DNA of 10,467 bases. Source: JALYSX01 sp036510515. GTDB taxonomy: Bacteria > Vulcanimicrobiota > Vulcanimicrobiia > Vulcanimicrobiales > Vulcanimicrobiaceae. The stretch is from the NCBI GenBank assembly GCA_036510515.1, contig DATCDS010000080.1:1-10467 (forward strand), read 5' to 3'. Under the pieces are notes generated by a model. It did not search any database, was not told the DNA's origin, and saw nothing but the letters and a program-made list of their open reading frames with translations. The first letter of the stretch is position 1, and each line of letters begins with the position of its first letter. Below, piece after piece: positions 1 to 8,277 of this stretch. Position numbers and translations under genes: made by a program.

Positions 1-589
1 CGGCCGCAAAATACATCACGAACGCCGTCATGACCAGCAGGCTGGCCGTGCCCATGTCGGGTTCCTTGTAGACCAACAGGGCCATCACGATCGGCGGAAC
101 GCACAACGGCGCGAGACCCTTGACCAGCGAGGCGATGCGATCGCCGCGGGTCGACAGCATCGCCGCCAAATACACGACCAGGGCCAGCTTGGCAAACTCC
201 GACGGCTGCATCGTCAAGGGTCCCGCGCCCAGCCAGCGGCGCGAACCGCCGACCACGATGCCGACGTGATGGATCAGCACGACGGTCAGGCCGAGCACGG
301 CCGCAACCAGCAGATACGGCGCCCATTGTTTGAGCTTGCGGTAATCCATCCGATATGCGAAATAGGAAACGAACAGTCCGACGATCAGCCAGACGAACTG
401 ACGTTTGACGAAGTACGCGGGATCGTGCGTCTCGACGTACGCCAGCGCGCTCGACGCGCTGAAGATCATCACCAGGCCGATGGCGACCAGCGTTGCCACC
501 GAGGCAAACAAGATCGTGTCGGGCGGCGCGCCGACGAACGACCGCCGCAGGCCGCGTTCTTCAGGTGCCTGCTTGCGGGTGCGCGTCAT
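1..589 (-). CDS. ftsW: FtsW, septal peptidoglycan glycosyltransferase (SEDS family), 5' part only
   Basis: FtsW is the multi-pass membrane SEDS protein that polymerises lipid II at the division septum together with its class B PBP partner, FtsI. Only the first 196 codons are in the window; the gene continues past base 1. The visible protein has a basic N-terminus (about 1-22), hydrophobic segments at about 24-44, 64-80, 90-107 and 132-146 and beyond, and SEDS signatures: VMIFSASSA at 40-48, GSRRWLGAGPLTMQPSEFAKL at about 115-135, and EPDMGTA at 176-182. The catalytic aspartate region of the family lies further on and cannot be checked. The ATG at 589 is 10 bases after the murD stop, with no clear Shine-Dalgarno sequence. 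RodA is the main alternative, but the dcw position after murD makes FtsW much more likely. Confidence 0.93.
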   Translation of the reverse strand, partial: MTRTRKQAPEERGLRRSFVGAPPDTILFASVATLVAIGLVMIFSASSALAYVETHDPAYFVKRQFVWLIVGLFVSYFAYRMDYRKLKQWAPYLLVAAVLGLTVVLIHHVGIVVGGSRRWLGAGPLTMQPSEFAKLALVVYLAAMLSTRGDRIASLVKGLAPLCVPPIVMALLVYKEPDMGTASLLVMTAFVMYFAA

Positions 590-599
590 GCGCGCGGCG

Positions 600-1997
600 T
601 TACGCATCGGCCGTCGCCTGCAGCGCGGCAACCGCCGCGGCAAATTGCTCGCCGCGGTCCTCGGCCGATGCGAACATGTCGAACGACGCGCAACCCGGCG
701 AGAGGATCACGATGTCGCCGGGTGCGGCCAGCGCGCGCGCCTTGGCGACCGCGTCGTGCATCGAAGAAGCGCGCGCCACCGGCGTGCGTTGCAGGGTCGC
801 TTCGATTGCCGCCGCGGACTCCCCGATCAGCACCGCAGCTTTCGCGCGCAGGTCGATCGCGGCGCCCAGTTCGTCGAAGGCCGTTCCCTTGGCGCGGCCT
901 CCGCTCACCAGCACGATCGGCCGGTCGTAGGCCGCCAAGGCGGCTTGCACCGCGCCCGGATTGGTAGCTTTGGAATCGTCGACGTAGAGGACGCCGTCGA
1001 TTTCGCCGACCGGCTGCAAGCGGTGCGCCATCGGCACGAACGCTTTGACGGCCTCGCGTAACCGCGCCGGATCGCAGCCGATCGCCAGCGCCGCCAGCAG
1101 CGCCGCCATCACGTTTTGAACGTTGTGCTCGCCGGCCAAGACGATCTCGTCGCGCCGCATCAGCGCGATCGGACGCGGATCCCCGACGATCGGCGCGTAG
1201 ACGATCGCGCCGTCTTGCAGATACATCGTCGCGCGCTCGTGCCGATCGCTCAGCGTAAACCACAACTGGCGCGCCGCAACGCGATGTTCCTCGTCGTGCT
1301 GCCACTGCAGTGCAGCGAGGCGCTCGTCGTCGAGGTTGCCGACGAACGCATCCTGCATGCCTTGGTTGGCAAAGATCCTAAACTTGGCCTCGACGTATTC
1401 CTCCATCGAGAAGTAACGGTCCAGATGATCGGGAGCGAGGTTGAGCAGCACCGCAACGCGCGGGCGAAACGCGCGAATGGTTTCGAGCTGAAACGAGGAT
1501 ACCTCGGCGACGACCCAATCGTCGGGGGTTACGCCCGTGACCTCGGCGATCAGCGGGTTGCCGATGTTGCCGCCCACGCGCACGTTCTTGCCGGCCGCGC
1601 GCAGCAGATGGCCGATCAAGGCGGTCGTCGTCGACTTGCCCTTGGTGCCGGTGACCGCGATAATCGGTGCGGCGCACAGGCGGTACGCGACCTCGATCTC
1701 CCCCAACACCGTCACGCCCGCGGCTTGCACCGCGCGAACGACCGCGCTCGTCAGCGGAATTCCCGGTGAGAGCACCGCCGACGTGCAGTCGTCCAGGATC
1801 ATGTCGATGTCCGCCGGCGCCACGAAGCGGCCCCCGGCCTGCTGCACGCGCGCGATCGCATCGCGCAGTGCGTCGGGCGCCTTCTCGTCGGTGGCGTACA
1901 CGGTCATGCCGCGCGCGCGCAAGACCTCCACGCTGGCCAAACCGCTGCGCCCCAGTCCGATGACCAACACCGTCTCGCTCGCATCGAAGCCCATCAT
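600..1997 (-). CDS. murD: MurD, UDP-N-acetylmuramoyl-L-alanine--D-glutamate ligase
   Basis: Cytoplasmic ATP-dependent Mur ligase that adds D-glutamate to UDP-MurNAc-L-alanine. The product is 465 residues, slightly longer than the usual 440-460. Visible signatures: N-terminal nucleotide-sugar Rossmann motif VIGLGRSGLAS (12-22); ATP-binding loop GTKGKSTTT (117-125); EVSSFQLE (165-172); NLAPDHLDRY (186-195); the lysine expected to be carbamylated in YVEAKFRIF (K205); GEHNVQNVMAAL (289-300); DDSKATNPGA (340-349); and the C-terminal LSPGCASFDMF (432-442). The start is taken as the ATG at 1997 because it forms an ATGA overlap with the mraY stop; a second ATG follows immediately. The reading frame stays open upstream to 2075, but that extra stretch lies inside mraY and has no family similarity. 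The SFDMF ending and position after mraY separate it from MurC, MurE and MurF. Confidence 0.97.
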   Translation of the reverse strand: MMGFDASETVLVIGLGRSGLASVEVLRARGMTVYATDEKAPDALRDAIARVQQAGGRFVAPADIDMILDDCTSAVLSPGIPLTSAVVRAVQAAGVTVLGEIEVAYRLCAAPIIAVTGTKGKSTTTALIGHLLRAAGKNVRVGGNIGNPLIAEVTGVTPDDWVVAEVSSFQLETIRAFRPRVAVLLNLAPDHLDRYFSMEEYVEAKFRIFANQGMQDAFVGNLDDERLAALQWQHDEEHRVAARQLWFTLSDRHERATMYLQDGAIVYAPIVGDPRPIALMRRDEIVLAGEHNVQNVMAALLAALAIGCDPARLREAVKAFVPMAHRLQPVGEIDGVLYVDDSKATNPGAVQAALAAYDRPIVLVSGGRAKGTAFDELGAAIDLRAKAAVLIGESAAAIEATLQRTPVARASSMHDAVAKARALAAPGDIVILSPGCASFDMFASAEDRGEQFAAAVAALQATADA

Positions 1998-2968
1998 CGC
2001 ACGATCGCCAATCCGACCGCCGAGAGTACGACCGAGGCGACCCAGAAACGCGCGGTCACCTTGGTTTCGTGCCAACCCGCCAGCTCGAAATGGTGGTGCA
2101 GCGGCGACATCCGAAAGATCCGCTTGCCCTTGCTGGCTTTGAAGTACGTCACTTGGATGATGACCGAAAGCGCTTCGGCGACGAAGACGCCGCCCACCAG
2201 GATCAGCAGCAGCATTTCACCGGTCAGAATGGCGACGCCGGCAAGCAGCGCGCCCAACGCGAGCGATCCGGTATCGCCCATGAACATCTTGGCCTTGTAG
2301 CGGTTGTAGATGAGGAATCCGAAGCACCCGCCGATGGCCATCGCCAGCATCTCGGGCCAACGCTCCCTGGTCGGGATCGCCATCGAGATAGCGATGCACC
2401 AGAACGCCAGCAGCGGCGGGATCACGCATCCGGTCGCCAGACCGTCCAGCCCGTCGGTGAGATTCACCGCGTGCACGGTTCCGGTGATGGCCAGGATGCC
2501 CAAGAGCAGCCATAGCCAATACGGCACGATCAGCGCGTACGAGCCGGCGTGGAACAACGTGTCGCCACCCGCCGATCCGACCATGCGCAAGAACATCACC
2601 GCGATCAACGCGGTCGCCAGGTACTTCGTCGAGGCGCCGAGCCCGCGGTTTTTCCCACGCCGAATTCCCAGGAAATCGTCGATAAATCCGACGGCGGCGC
2701 AGGCCACAACCAGAAAATAGCACGCAACGAGCTCGGACGAATACGTTCGCTCCAAGAAGATCACCGGCGCGAACGAAGCGACGATCGCGATACCGCCCAT
2801 CGTCGGCGTTCCGGTCTTCTGTCGATGCGTCGTCGGCGCGTCTTCGTAGGCGGTCTGGCGAACCTGCAGCCTGGGCAGGACGCGCAGCAAAACCCAGCCG
2901 ACGACCGCGGAGATAACCAGGCCGGCCGACACTTCGAGTCCCAAGACGCGAAAGTCCGATAGCGTCAT
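1994..2968 (-). CDS. mraY: MraY, phospho-N-acetylmuramoyl-pentapeptide transferase
   Basis: Integral membrane enzyme that transfers phospho-MurNAc-pentapeptide from UDP to undecaprenyl phosphate, making lipid I. The product is 324 residues, the short form typical of many bacteria. Family motifs are complete: GTPTMGG (53-59); GFIDD with the catalytic-site aspartate pair (94-98); NLTDGLDGLA (169-178); FMGDTGSLALG (229-239); and the SPLHHHFEL histidine motif (288-296). About ten hydrophobic segments can be seen, starting at residues 9-31. The ATG at 2968 overlaps the stop of the CofE-like gene by four bases (ATGA), which decides the start, and the 3' end overlaps murD in the same way. The frame is open further upstream to 3154, but that part is a shadow of the preceding gene. 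Confidence 0.97.
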   Translation of the reverse strand: MTLSDFRVLGLEVSAGLVISAVVGWVLLRVLPRLQVRQTAYEDAPTTHRQKTGTPTMGGIAIVASFAPVIFLERTYSSELVACYFLVVACAAVGFIDDFLGIRRGKNRGLGASTKYLATALIAVMFLRMVGSAGGDTLFHAGSYALIVPYWLWLLLGILAITGTVHAVNLTDGLDGLATGCVIPPLLAFWCIAISMAIPTRERWPEMLAMAIGGCFGFLIYNRYKAKMFMGDTGSLALGALLAGVAILTGEMLLLILVGGVFVAEALSVIIQVTYFKASKGKRIFRMSPLHHHFELAGWHETKVTARFWVASVVLSAVGLAIVR

Positions 2969-3669
2969 GCGGCGGACTCGACCAGCGGATTGCCACCGTC
3001 GCCGCGCCATTTCAACACGACGATCGGCGTTTGCTCGTCGCCGTTGCCGTGCGGATTGTGCAGCAGCGCCGTCTCGACGCGTTCGCGGCGCACGCCGGTC
3101 GACGCGCCCAAGACCTTGGCTTTCTCCAAGTCGTTCGCATCGACCACGACGCACCCCGCACCGATACGTTCGAAGACCGATTGTGCGAACGCGTCGGGAT
3201 CGCGCGGCGCGAGCACGATCGCACGCTCGTAGGGCGGCAGCGTGCCGGTGTAGCCGTCGATCGCGGCGATCGCCTCGCCCATCACTTCGTAAAACATGCC
3301 GCGCCGGCCGACCAATCGCCCGAGCACCTGCAGCGCCGCGGCGTAGACGACTTTGGGCATGCCGACGCTATCGATGGCTAACTGTAGGGATTCGGGCTGG
3401 CTGACCGTCGCCATCGCGCCGGCGTGGCGCGAGAGCGCGTAGGCCAAGCGCGACGGGCGAACGTATTCGGCAACGACGAACTGCCCCTGCGCGATCGCCA
3501 CGGCCGTTTCCGAGATCGCGACGACGTCGCCGGCGCGCGCGATGTTCCGCGTAGCATCCTCGATCAACCGCGGTAAGTCGTCGCCCGGCGCGATGACGCG
3601 CGTACGCACCGGAATGGCCACCACGCCCGACGGAACGCCGGCGCGGCAGACGGCCAGCCGCCGCGTCAT
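2965..3669 (-). CDS. CofE-like ligase (F420-0:gamma-glutamyl ligase family) embedded in the dcw cluster
   Basis: A 234-residue protein that reads as a member of the CofE / F420-0:gamma-glutamyl ligase family, whose founding members use GTP to attach L-glutamate to F420-0 by amide bonds. Visible features are an N-terminal PVRTRVIAPGDDL followed by GDVVAISETAVAIAQGQ (47-63), which matches the family's GD-V-V-x-S-x-x-V-A-x-x-x-G start. Then come FYEVMGEAIAAIDG (126-139), LPPYERAIVLAPRDPDA (144-160), VVDANDLEKAKVLGAS (175-190) and NPHGNGDEQTPIVVL (205-219). The last three resemble, from memory, the family branch seen in organisms without F420 rather than the classic archaeal CofE, whose NAG-D-SN and SDT-FGRPWR motifs are not seen here. 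No membrane segment or signal peptide is evident, so it is probably cytoplasmic. Start and stop both lie in 4-base overlaps, with murF and mraY, so it is translated with peptidoglycan precursor genes. The substrate is unknown; a role in modifying wall precursors is inference. Confidence 0.72.
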   Translation of the reverse strand: MTRRLAVCRAGVPSGVVAIPVRTRVIAPGDDLPRLIEDATRNIARAGDVVAISETAVAIAQGQFVVAEYVRPSRLAYALSRHAGAMATVSQPESLQLAIDSVGMPKVVYAAALQVLGRLVGRRGMFYEVMGEAIAAIDGYTGTLPPYERAIVLAPRDPDAFAQSVFERIGAGCVVVDANDLEKAKVLGASTGVRRERVETALLHNPHGNGDEQTPIVVLKWRGDGGNPLVESAA

Positions 3670-5048
3670 CCCAGATCACCGCGCAAGCGTTCGACCACTT
3701 CCTCCAACTTGTAGACCCGCGAACCTTTGAGCAAGACCGCGTCGCCCGGGACCGCATTCCTTGCGATCCAGCGTACGACATCTTCATTCGTCGCGAAGCG
3801 CACGATGCGCTCCGCCGAGAACCCCGCATCTCTCGCACCGCGCTCGAGGTCGTCGACGAAGGCGCCGCCGATCAGGAAAACGTCGACATCCGAGGCGGCT
3901 GCCGCCTCGCCCACGCGCCGGTGCATTTCCGGCGCTTCCTCACCCAGCTCCGCCATCCCGGCCAGCACGACGAGATGCCGATCGGCCGGCTCGTCGGCAA
4001 AGGTCTCCAGCGCGGCCAGCGTGCCGGTAAGGTTGGCGTTGTACGCGTCGTAGACGATCGACGGGCGGCCCTCGATGGCGATGCGTTCGAAGCGACCGGG
4101 CGGCAGGCGCAGCCGCGGAATGGTCTCGACGATCGTGTCGAGATCGACGCCCAACTCGCGTGCGGCCGCAACGGCCGCGGCCAGGTTGGCACGGTTGTGC
4201 AGGCCGGGCAACGCAACGTCGATCGCGCGCTCGACCGTCTCGTGCGAATCGATTTCGAGCAAGCGCGCTTTGCCCAGGATGAGCGTCGTTCGCCCGCCCG
4301 TGGAGATGCGATCGTCGCCGGCGGCAAACCAATGCGGCGCCTGCGTCAAGCTCGGGGCGCGCTGCAGCGAGACCTCGTCGCGTGCGTTGAGGATGGCCAG
4401 CGCTCCGCCGGAGAACAATCCCCACTTGGTCTGCGCGAGCCGCTCGCGCGAGCCCATGATCTCGACGTGTGCTTCCCCGACGTTGGTCAGCACGCCGATG
4501 TCGGGGCCGGCCACGCGCACAAGCGCGGCGATATCTTCGAAGTGGCGCGCGCCCATCTCGACCACCAGCACGTCGTGCGACGCATCGGCGTTGGCCAACA
4601 AGAACTTGCTGACGCCGATCTCGTTGTTTTCGTTGGCCGGCGACGCGGCGACGCGATCGCCTCGGCTCCCGATCAACAGCTGCAGCAGCAATTCTTTGGT
4701 CGTCGTCTTGCCGACGCTGCCGGTGATGCCGACGACTTGTCCCGCAAACGTCTCGCGCATCGCGCGCGCCAGCGCCATGTAGGCCGCCAGCGTGTCGGCC
4801 ACGACCAGCGTCGTCACGCCGGCGACGGCGACCGCAGCATCGTCGACGATCAGCGCGCGCGCGCCCTTGGCGACCGCTTGCGCGACGTAGTCGTGGCCGT
4901 CGAAGCGATCGCCGCGCAAGGCCAGAAACGCATCGCCCGTCTGCAGCACGCGAGTATCGGTGACGATCCGCAACTCACCGGGCGCGCCGTTGGGCTCGAG
5001 CACGCGCGCGTCCGTCGCGCGCACGGCGACGTCGAACGGCAGGCTCAC
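3666..5048 (-). CDS. murF: MurF, UDP-N-acetylmuramoyl-tripeptide--D-alanyl-D-alanine ligase
   Basis: Cytoplasmic ATP-dependent Mur ligase that adds D-Ala-D-Ala to the UDP-MurNAc-tripeptide. The product is 460 residues, normal for the family. Signatures in order: N-terminal TDTRVLQTGDAFLALRGDRFDGHDYV region (about 30-55); ATP-binding loop GSVGKTTTKE (110-119); NENNEIGV (139-146); EMGA (164-167); TNVGEAHVE (188-196); a lysine in AQTKWGLF (K208) at the usual carbamyl-lysine position; GLHNRANLAAA (282-292); DAYNANLTG (334-342); and LLKGSRVYKLEEVVERL (439-455). Two motifs differ from the commonest forms: NANL where NANP is frequent, and GMAELGE where GDMLELG is frequent. Neither removes an obvious catalytic residue. 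The start is the GTG at 5048, which forms a GTGA overlap with the murE stop and begins just before the conserved N-terminal domain. Longer in-frame extension upstream lies within murE and is not credible. Confidence 0.96.
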   Translation of the reverse strand: MSLPFDVAVRATDARVLEPNGAPGELRIVTDTRVLQTGDAFLALRGDRFDGHDYVAQAVAKGARALIVDDAAVAVAGVTTLVVADTLAAYMALARAMRETFAGQVVGITGSVGKTTTKELLLQLLIGSRGDRVAASPANENNEIGVSKFLLANADASHDVLVVEMGARHFEDIAALVRVAGPDIGVLTNVGEAHVEIMGSRERLAQTKWGLFSGGALAILNARDEVSLQRAPSLTQAPHWFAAGDDRISTGGRTTLILGKARLLEIDSHETVERAIDVALPGLHNRANLAAAVAAARELGVDLDTIVETIPRLRLPPGRFERIAIEGRPSIVYDAYNANLTGTLAALETFADEPADRHLVVLAGMAELGEEAPEMHRRVGEAAAASDVDVFLIGGAFVDDLERGARDAGFSAERIVRFATNEDVVRWIARNAVPGDAVLLKGSRVYKLEEVVERLRGDLG

Positions 5049-6511
5049 CCCGTACCCCGCTCGGCCAGCGCTTCGCGCGCGACCGCCGCATCGTCGAACG
5101 GGAGCACCTCGCTGCCGACGATCTGGTACGTTTCGTGGCCCTTGCCGGCGATGAGCACCGCGTCGCCGGGCGCGGCCCGCGCGATCGCCGTGCGAATGGC
5201 GACGCGCCGGTCCAACTCCACCACGCGCTCGTGCGTTCCGATGCCGCCCAGAATCTCGTCGGCGATCGCTTGCGGATCCTCGCCGCGCGGGTTGTCGCTG
5301 GTGACGTAGATCCCGTCGGCCAAACGCGCGGCGATCTCGCCCATCTGCGCCCGTTTGCCGCGATCGCGATCGCCGCCGCAGCCGAAAACGACGGTCAATC
5401 GCCCGCGCGTCGAGGGGCGCAGGGCGCGCAACGCGTTGTCGAGCGAATCGGGCGTATGCGAGTAGTCGACGACGACCTCTACGTCGCCGGGCACGCGTTC
5501 CATTCTGCCGGCGACGCGATCGAGGGCCGCCAGGCCGCGCGCGGCCGTGGCGTCGTCGACCCCCAGCAGGCGCGCGCAGGCGATCGCGCACAGCGCGTTG
5601 GCAACGTTGAAGCGCCCGGCGATCTTCACCTCAAATCGCATCCCGTCCAGGCTAAACGTGCTGCCGCCGGCGCGCGAGTCGATCTGCGTGGCGACCAGAT
5701 CGGCGCCGCCCGAGAGCGAATACGTCAGGACCGGGCGCATCGGCGCAAACTCCGCCGCCCAGGCCTTTCCATACGCGTCGTCGACGTTGAAGACGCAGCG
5801 GGCCGACGCCTCGAACAACTTGTGCTTGGCGCGCGCGTATGCCTCGATCGTGTGATGAAAATCCAGGTGATCGCGCGTGAGATTGGTAAAGGCGCCGACC
5901 GCAAACGGCACGTCGGCGACGCGATCCAGTTCCAGCGAATGCGAACTGACCTCCAGCGCGACGGCTCGCGCGCCGTCGTCGCGCATCTGCGCGAAGAACG
6001 CGTGCAGGTCGTGCGCGAAGGGCGTCGTGTTCTCGATCGGCTGGGTTCGCGTGCCGAAATGGGCACCGATCGTACCGATCGTGCCGCACGGTTTTCCGGC
6101 AGCATCCAGGATCGCGGCGACCATCTGGATCGTCGTGGTCTTGCCGTTGGTGCCGGTCACGCCGACGATATCGAGATCGCGGGCGGGATCGTCGTAGAAC
6201 GCGACCGCGAAGCGAGAGAGCCAGCGCCGCGTATCGCCGACGATCGCAACGCTCACGTCGGCCAGCGCCGGATCGCGTAGCGCGGCCTCGTCGAGTTCGT
6301 TGACCGCGATCGCCGAGACGCCGTTACGCACGGCCTCGGGGATAAACGCACGAGCGTCTAGGCGTTCCCCGGTGAGCGCAACGAAAAGCGCGCCCGGTCG
6401 AGCGCGCCGCGAGTCGGTGACGATCGTCTCGATGGATCGATACTCGTCACCGACCACGCGCACCGCCCGGCCGTGCGCGGGGGCGCCGAGCAGGTCGTGC
6501 AGGGTCTTCAT
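5045..6511 (-). CDS. murE: MurE, UDP-N-acetylmuramoyl-L-alanyl-D-glutamate--2,6-diaminopimelate ligase
   Basis: Cytoplasmic ATP-dependent Mur ligase adding the third stem-peptide residue. The 488-residue length is typical. Visible are the N-terminal DSRRARPGALFVALTGERLDA region (33-53); ATP-binding loop GTNGKTTT (120-127); NTTP (161-164); EVSSHSLELDRV (187-198); NLTRDHLDFH (210-219); the expected carbamyl-lysine K229 in ARAKHKLF; GRFNVANALCA (299-309); VVDYSHTPDSLDNAL (347-361); GCGGDRDRGKR (377-387); and TSDNPRGEDP (404-413). In this family DNPR (406-409) marks enzymes that accept meso-diaminopimelate, whereas lysine-adding enzymes have a different sequence there, so the added residue is very probably mDAP. 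The start ATG at 6511 overlaps the ftsI stop by four bases (ATGA), and the stop overlaps the GTG of murF. The open frame upstream to 7048 is inside ftsI. Confidence 0.97.
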   Translation of the reverse strand: MKTLHDLLGAPAHGRAVRVVGDEYRSIETIVTDSRRARPGALFVALTGERLDARAFIPEAVRNGVSAIAVNELDEAALRDPALADVSVAIVGDTRRWLSRFAVAFYDDPARDLDIVGVTGTNGKTTTIQMVAAILDAAGKPCGTIGTIGAHFGTRTQPIENTTPFAHDLHAFFAQMRDDGARAVALEVSSHSLELDRVADVPFAVGAFTNLTRDHLDFHHTIEAYARAKHKLFEASARCVFNVDDAYGKAWAAEFAPMRPVLTYSLSGGADLVATQIDSRAGGSTFSLDGMRFEVKIAGRFNVANALCAIACARLLGVDDATAARGLAALDRVAGRMERVPGDVEVVVDYSHTPDSLDNALRALRPSTRGRLTVVFGCGGDRDRGKRAQMGEIAARLADGIYVTSDNPRGEDPQAIADEILGGIGTHERVVELDRRVAIRTAIARAAPGDAVLIAGKGHETYQIVGSEVLPFDDAAVAREALAERGTG

Positions 6512-8256
6512 TTTGCGTGTTTGGGTGCGGGCGTCGATAGGGGCAGCGCGCCCGCGTGCAGCATCGCGGCGCGGGCGATTGCCGTAAAGGCCGGCGCGGC
6601 GACTTCGGAGCCGTAATACGAACCGATCGGCCGTTCCACCTTGACGTAGATGACGAAACGCGGTCGTTCGTAGGGAACCATGCCGATGAACGAGGCCGCA
6701 TACGCGCCGGGCTCGTACGCGCCGTTGCTCACGATCTCGGCCGTACCGGTCTTGCCGGCGGTGGTGTAGCCCGCGATCTGCGCGCTGGGATCGCCGGTGC
6801 CTTGGGTGACGACCGCACGCAAGAACCGCCGCAGCGTTGCGGCGGTCGACTGCGAAAAGACGCGCCGCTCGATTTCCGGTTCGTATTGATAAACGACGTT
6901 CCCATGCTGATCGACGATCGATTTGAGGATGCGCGGTCGCATCAACACTCCGCCGTTGGCGATCGCAGAGTAGAAACGCGCCATCGCCAGCGGTGTGACC
7001 GAAACGCCTTGCCCGAACGACATCGTTGCCAGCGACGAATCGCTCCAATCGGCGGGCGCGGGCACGATGCCCGGATTTTCGCCTGGCAAGCCGACTTGCG
7101 TGGGATCGCCGAAACCGGCCTTGCGCTCCATCTGATAGAACGTTTGCGCGCCGATCGACATGCCGACCTCGGCGGCGCCGACGTTGTGCGAATACTCGAT
7201 GATCTGCTCGAGCGTTTCGGTGCTGCCGGCGATCGGCATGCCGTCCTCGGCGTTGTGAATGATGTGTCCGCCGACCGAGAGCGCGCTGCGCGCTGGAAAG
7301 ACCGACGTCAGCGAGACTTTATGCGATTCGAGCGCGGCGGCGGCGGTCACCAGCTTGAACGTCGAGCCCGGCTCGTAGGCATCCATCACCGCACGATCGC
7401 GTCGTTGCGCGTCGGTATATTTCCAAAAGTGATTCGGATCGAAGGTGGGCCAGTTGGCCATCGCGAGAATCTCGCCGGTCCACGGATCCATGACGATCGC
7501 CGTGCCGTTGGCCGCGTGATAGGCCTTGACTTGCGCGTCGAGCGCTTGTTCGGTAACGAACTGCAGATACGAATCGATCGTTAACTCGACCGACATGCCC
7601 GGCTGCGGCGACTTGATCGTCGTCTCGATGCCGAACGGAATCGGTCGACCGAACTCGTCGGTCTCTACGCTAACCTCGCCCGACGTACCCTTGAGCAGCC
7701 CGTCGAAGGAATACTCCGCACCGTCCAATCCATTTTCGTCCGTGCCGACGAAGCCGATGATGTTGGACGCCTCCGTGCCGATGCCGTCGACGCGTCGGCC
7801 CGTTTCCTCGTCTTTGAGCTGCACGCCGGCTAAATCGAGCGCGCGAACGCGCTGGGCCTGGTCGTGGGGCACCTTGCGCGCGATCCAGACGAACCACATG
7901 CTGCGATCGTGCAGTTGGGCGATCGTCGCCGGATCGAGTTTCCCAACGATCGCGCCGAGTTTCCGAGCCGCCAGATCTGGATCTTGGAGGTCGTGTGGAA
8001 CCGCATAGATGCTCTCGGACGGTAAAGAGTGCACGAGCACGTTGCCGTCGCGGTCCATAATGCTTCCGCGGCGCGCGAAGACTTCTTGCGCTTCGGAGCG
8101 CTGGTCGAGCGCTTGTTTTGCGTAGAGCGGGCCGTGCACGACTTGGATGTCGTACAGGCGCCACGACAAGAAGACCGCAACGGCGAGCAGTCCAAAAAAA
8201 ATGAGTTTCGCGCGCATCGGCCTGACGCGCGCGAACGTGCGCTTGTGGGTGTTCAT
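6508..8256 (-). CDS. ftsI: FtsI / PBP3-type septal transpeptidase (class B penicillin-binding protein)
   Basis: Class B penicillin-binding protein that crosslinks septal peptidoglycan, working with FtsW. At 582 residues it is close to the usual FtsI length. A short basic cytoplasmic tail (1-16) is followed by one membrane anchor (about 17-36), so the rest is periplasmic or external. The PBP dimerisation domain follows, with RRGSIMDRDGNVLV at about 62-75. Transpeptidase motifs are complete: STFK (298-301, catalytic S298), SHN (356-358) and KTGT (502-505). There is no PASTA repeat at the C-terminus, unlike PBP2X and Spo-type proteins of many Firmicutes. The ATG at 8256 lies 21 bases after the ftsL-like stop, with no strong Shine-Dalgarno sequence. 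The final codons overlap murE by an ATGA. Confidence 0.95.
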   Translation of the reverse strand: MNTHKRTFARVRPMRAKLIFFGLLAVAVFLSWRLYDIQVVHGPLYAKQALDQRSEAQEVFARRGSIMDRDGNVLVHSLPSESIYAVPHDLQDPDLAARKLGAIVGKLDPATIAQLHDRSMWFVWIARKVPHDQAQRVRALDLAGVQLKDEETGRRVDGIGTEASNIIGFVGTDENGLDGAEYSFDGLLKGTSGEVSVETDEFGRPIPFGIETTIKSPQPGMSVELTIDSYLQFVTEQALDAQVKAYHAANGTAIVMDPWTGEILAMANWPTFDPNHFWKYTDAQRRDRAVMDAYEPGSTFKLVTAAAALESHKVSLTSVFPARSALSVGGHIIHNAEDGMPIAGSTETLEQIIEYSHNVGAAEVGMSIGAQTFYQMERKAGFGDPTQVGLPGENPGIVPAPADWSDSSLATMSFGQGVSVTPLAMARFYSAIANGGVLMRPRILKSIVDQHGNVVYQYEPEIERRVFSQSTAATLRRFLRAVVTQGTGDPSAQIAGYTTAGKTGTAEIVSNGAYEPGAYAASFIGMVPYERPRFVIYVKVERPIGSYYGSEVAAPAFTAIARAAMLHAGALPLSTPAPKHAK

Positions 8257-8277
8257 GGTCGCGTGCCGATCGTCGCG

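Noticed and set aside
3921..5309. Plus-strand open frame of 462 codons opposite murF and murE
   Set aside because: It is a mirror frame of two well-identified Mur ligase genes. Its composition is Arg/Ala/Asp-rich with no recognisable domain, as expected opposite GC-rich coding DNA.
5135..6280. Plus-strand open frame of 381 codons opposite murE
   Set aside because: Antisense shadow of murE; low-complexity charged composition, no motif and no ribosome-binding site that sets it apart.
6556..7584. Plus-strand open frame of 342 codons opposite ftsI
   Set aside because: Antisense shadow of the transpeptidase domain with no recognisable fold or motif.
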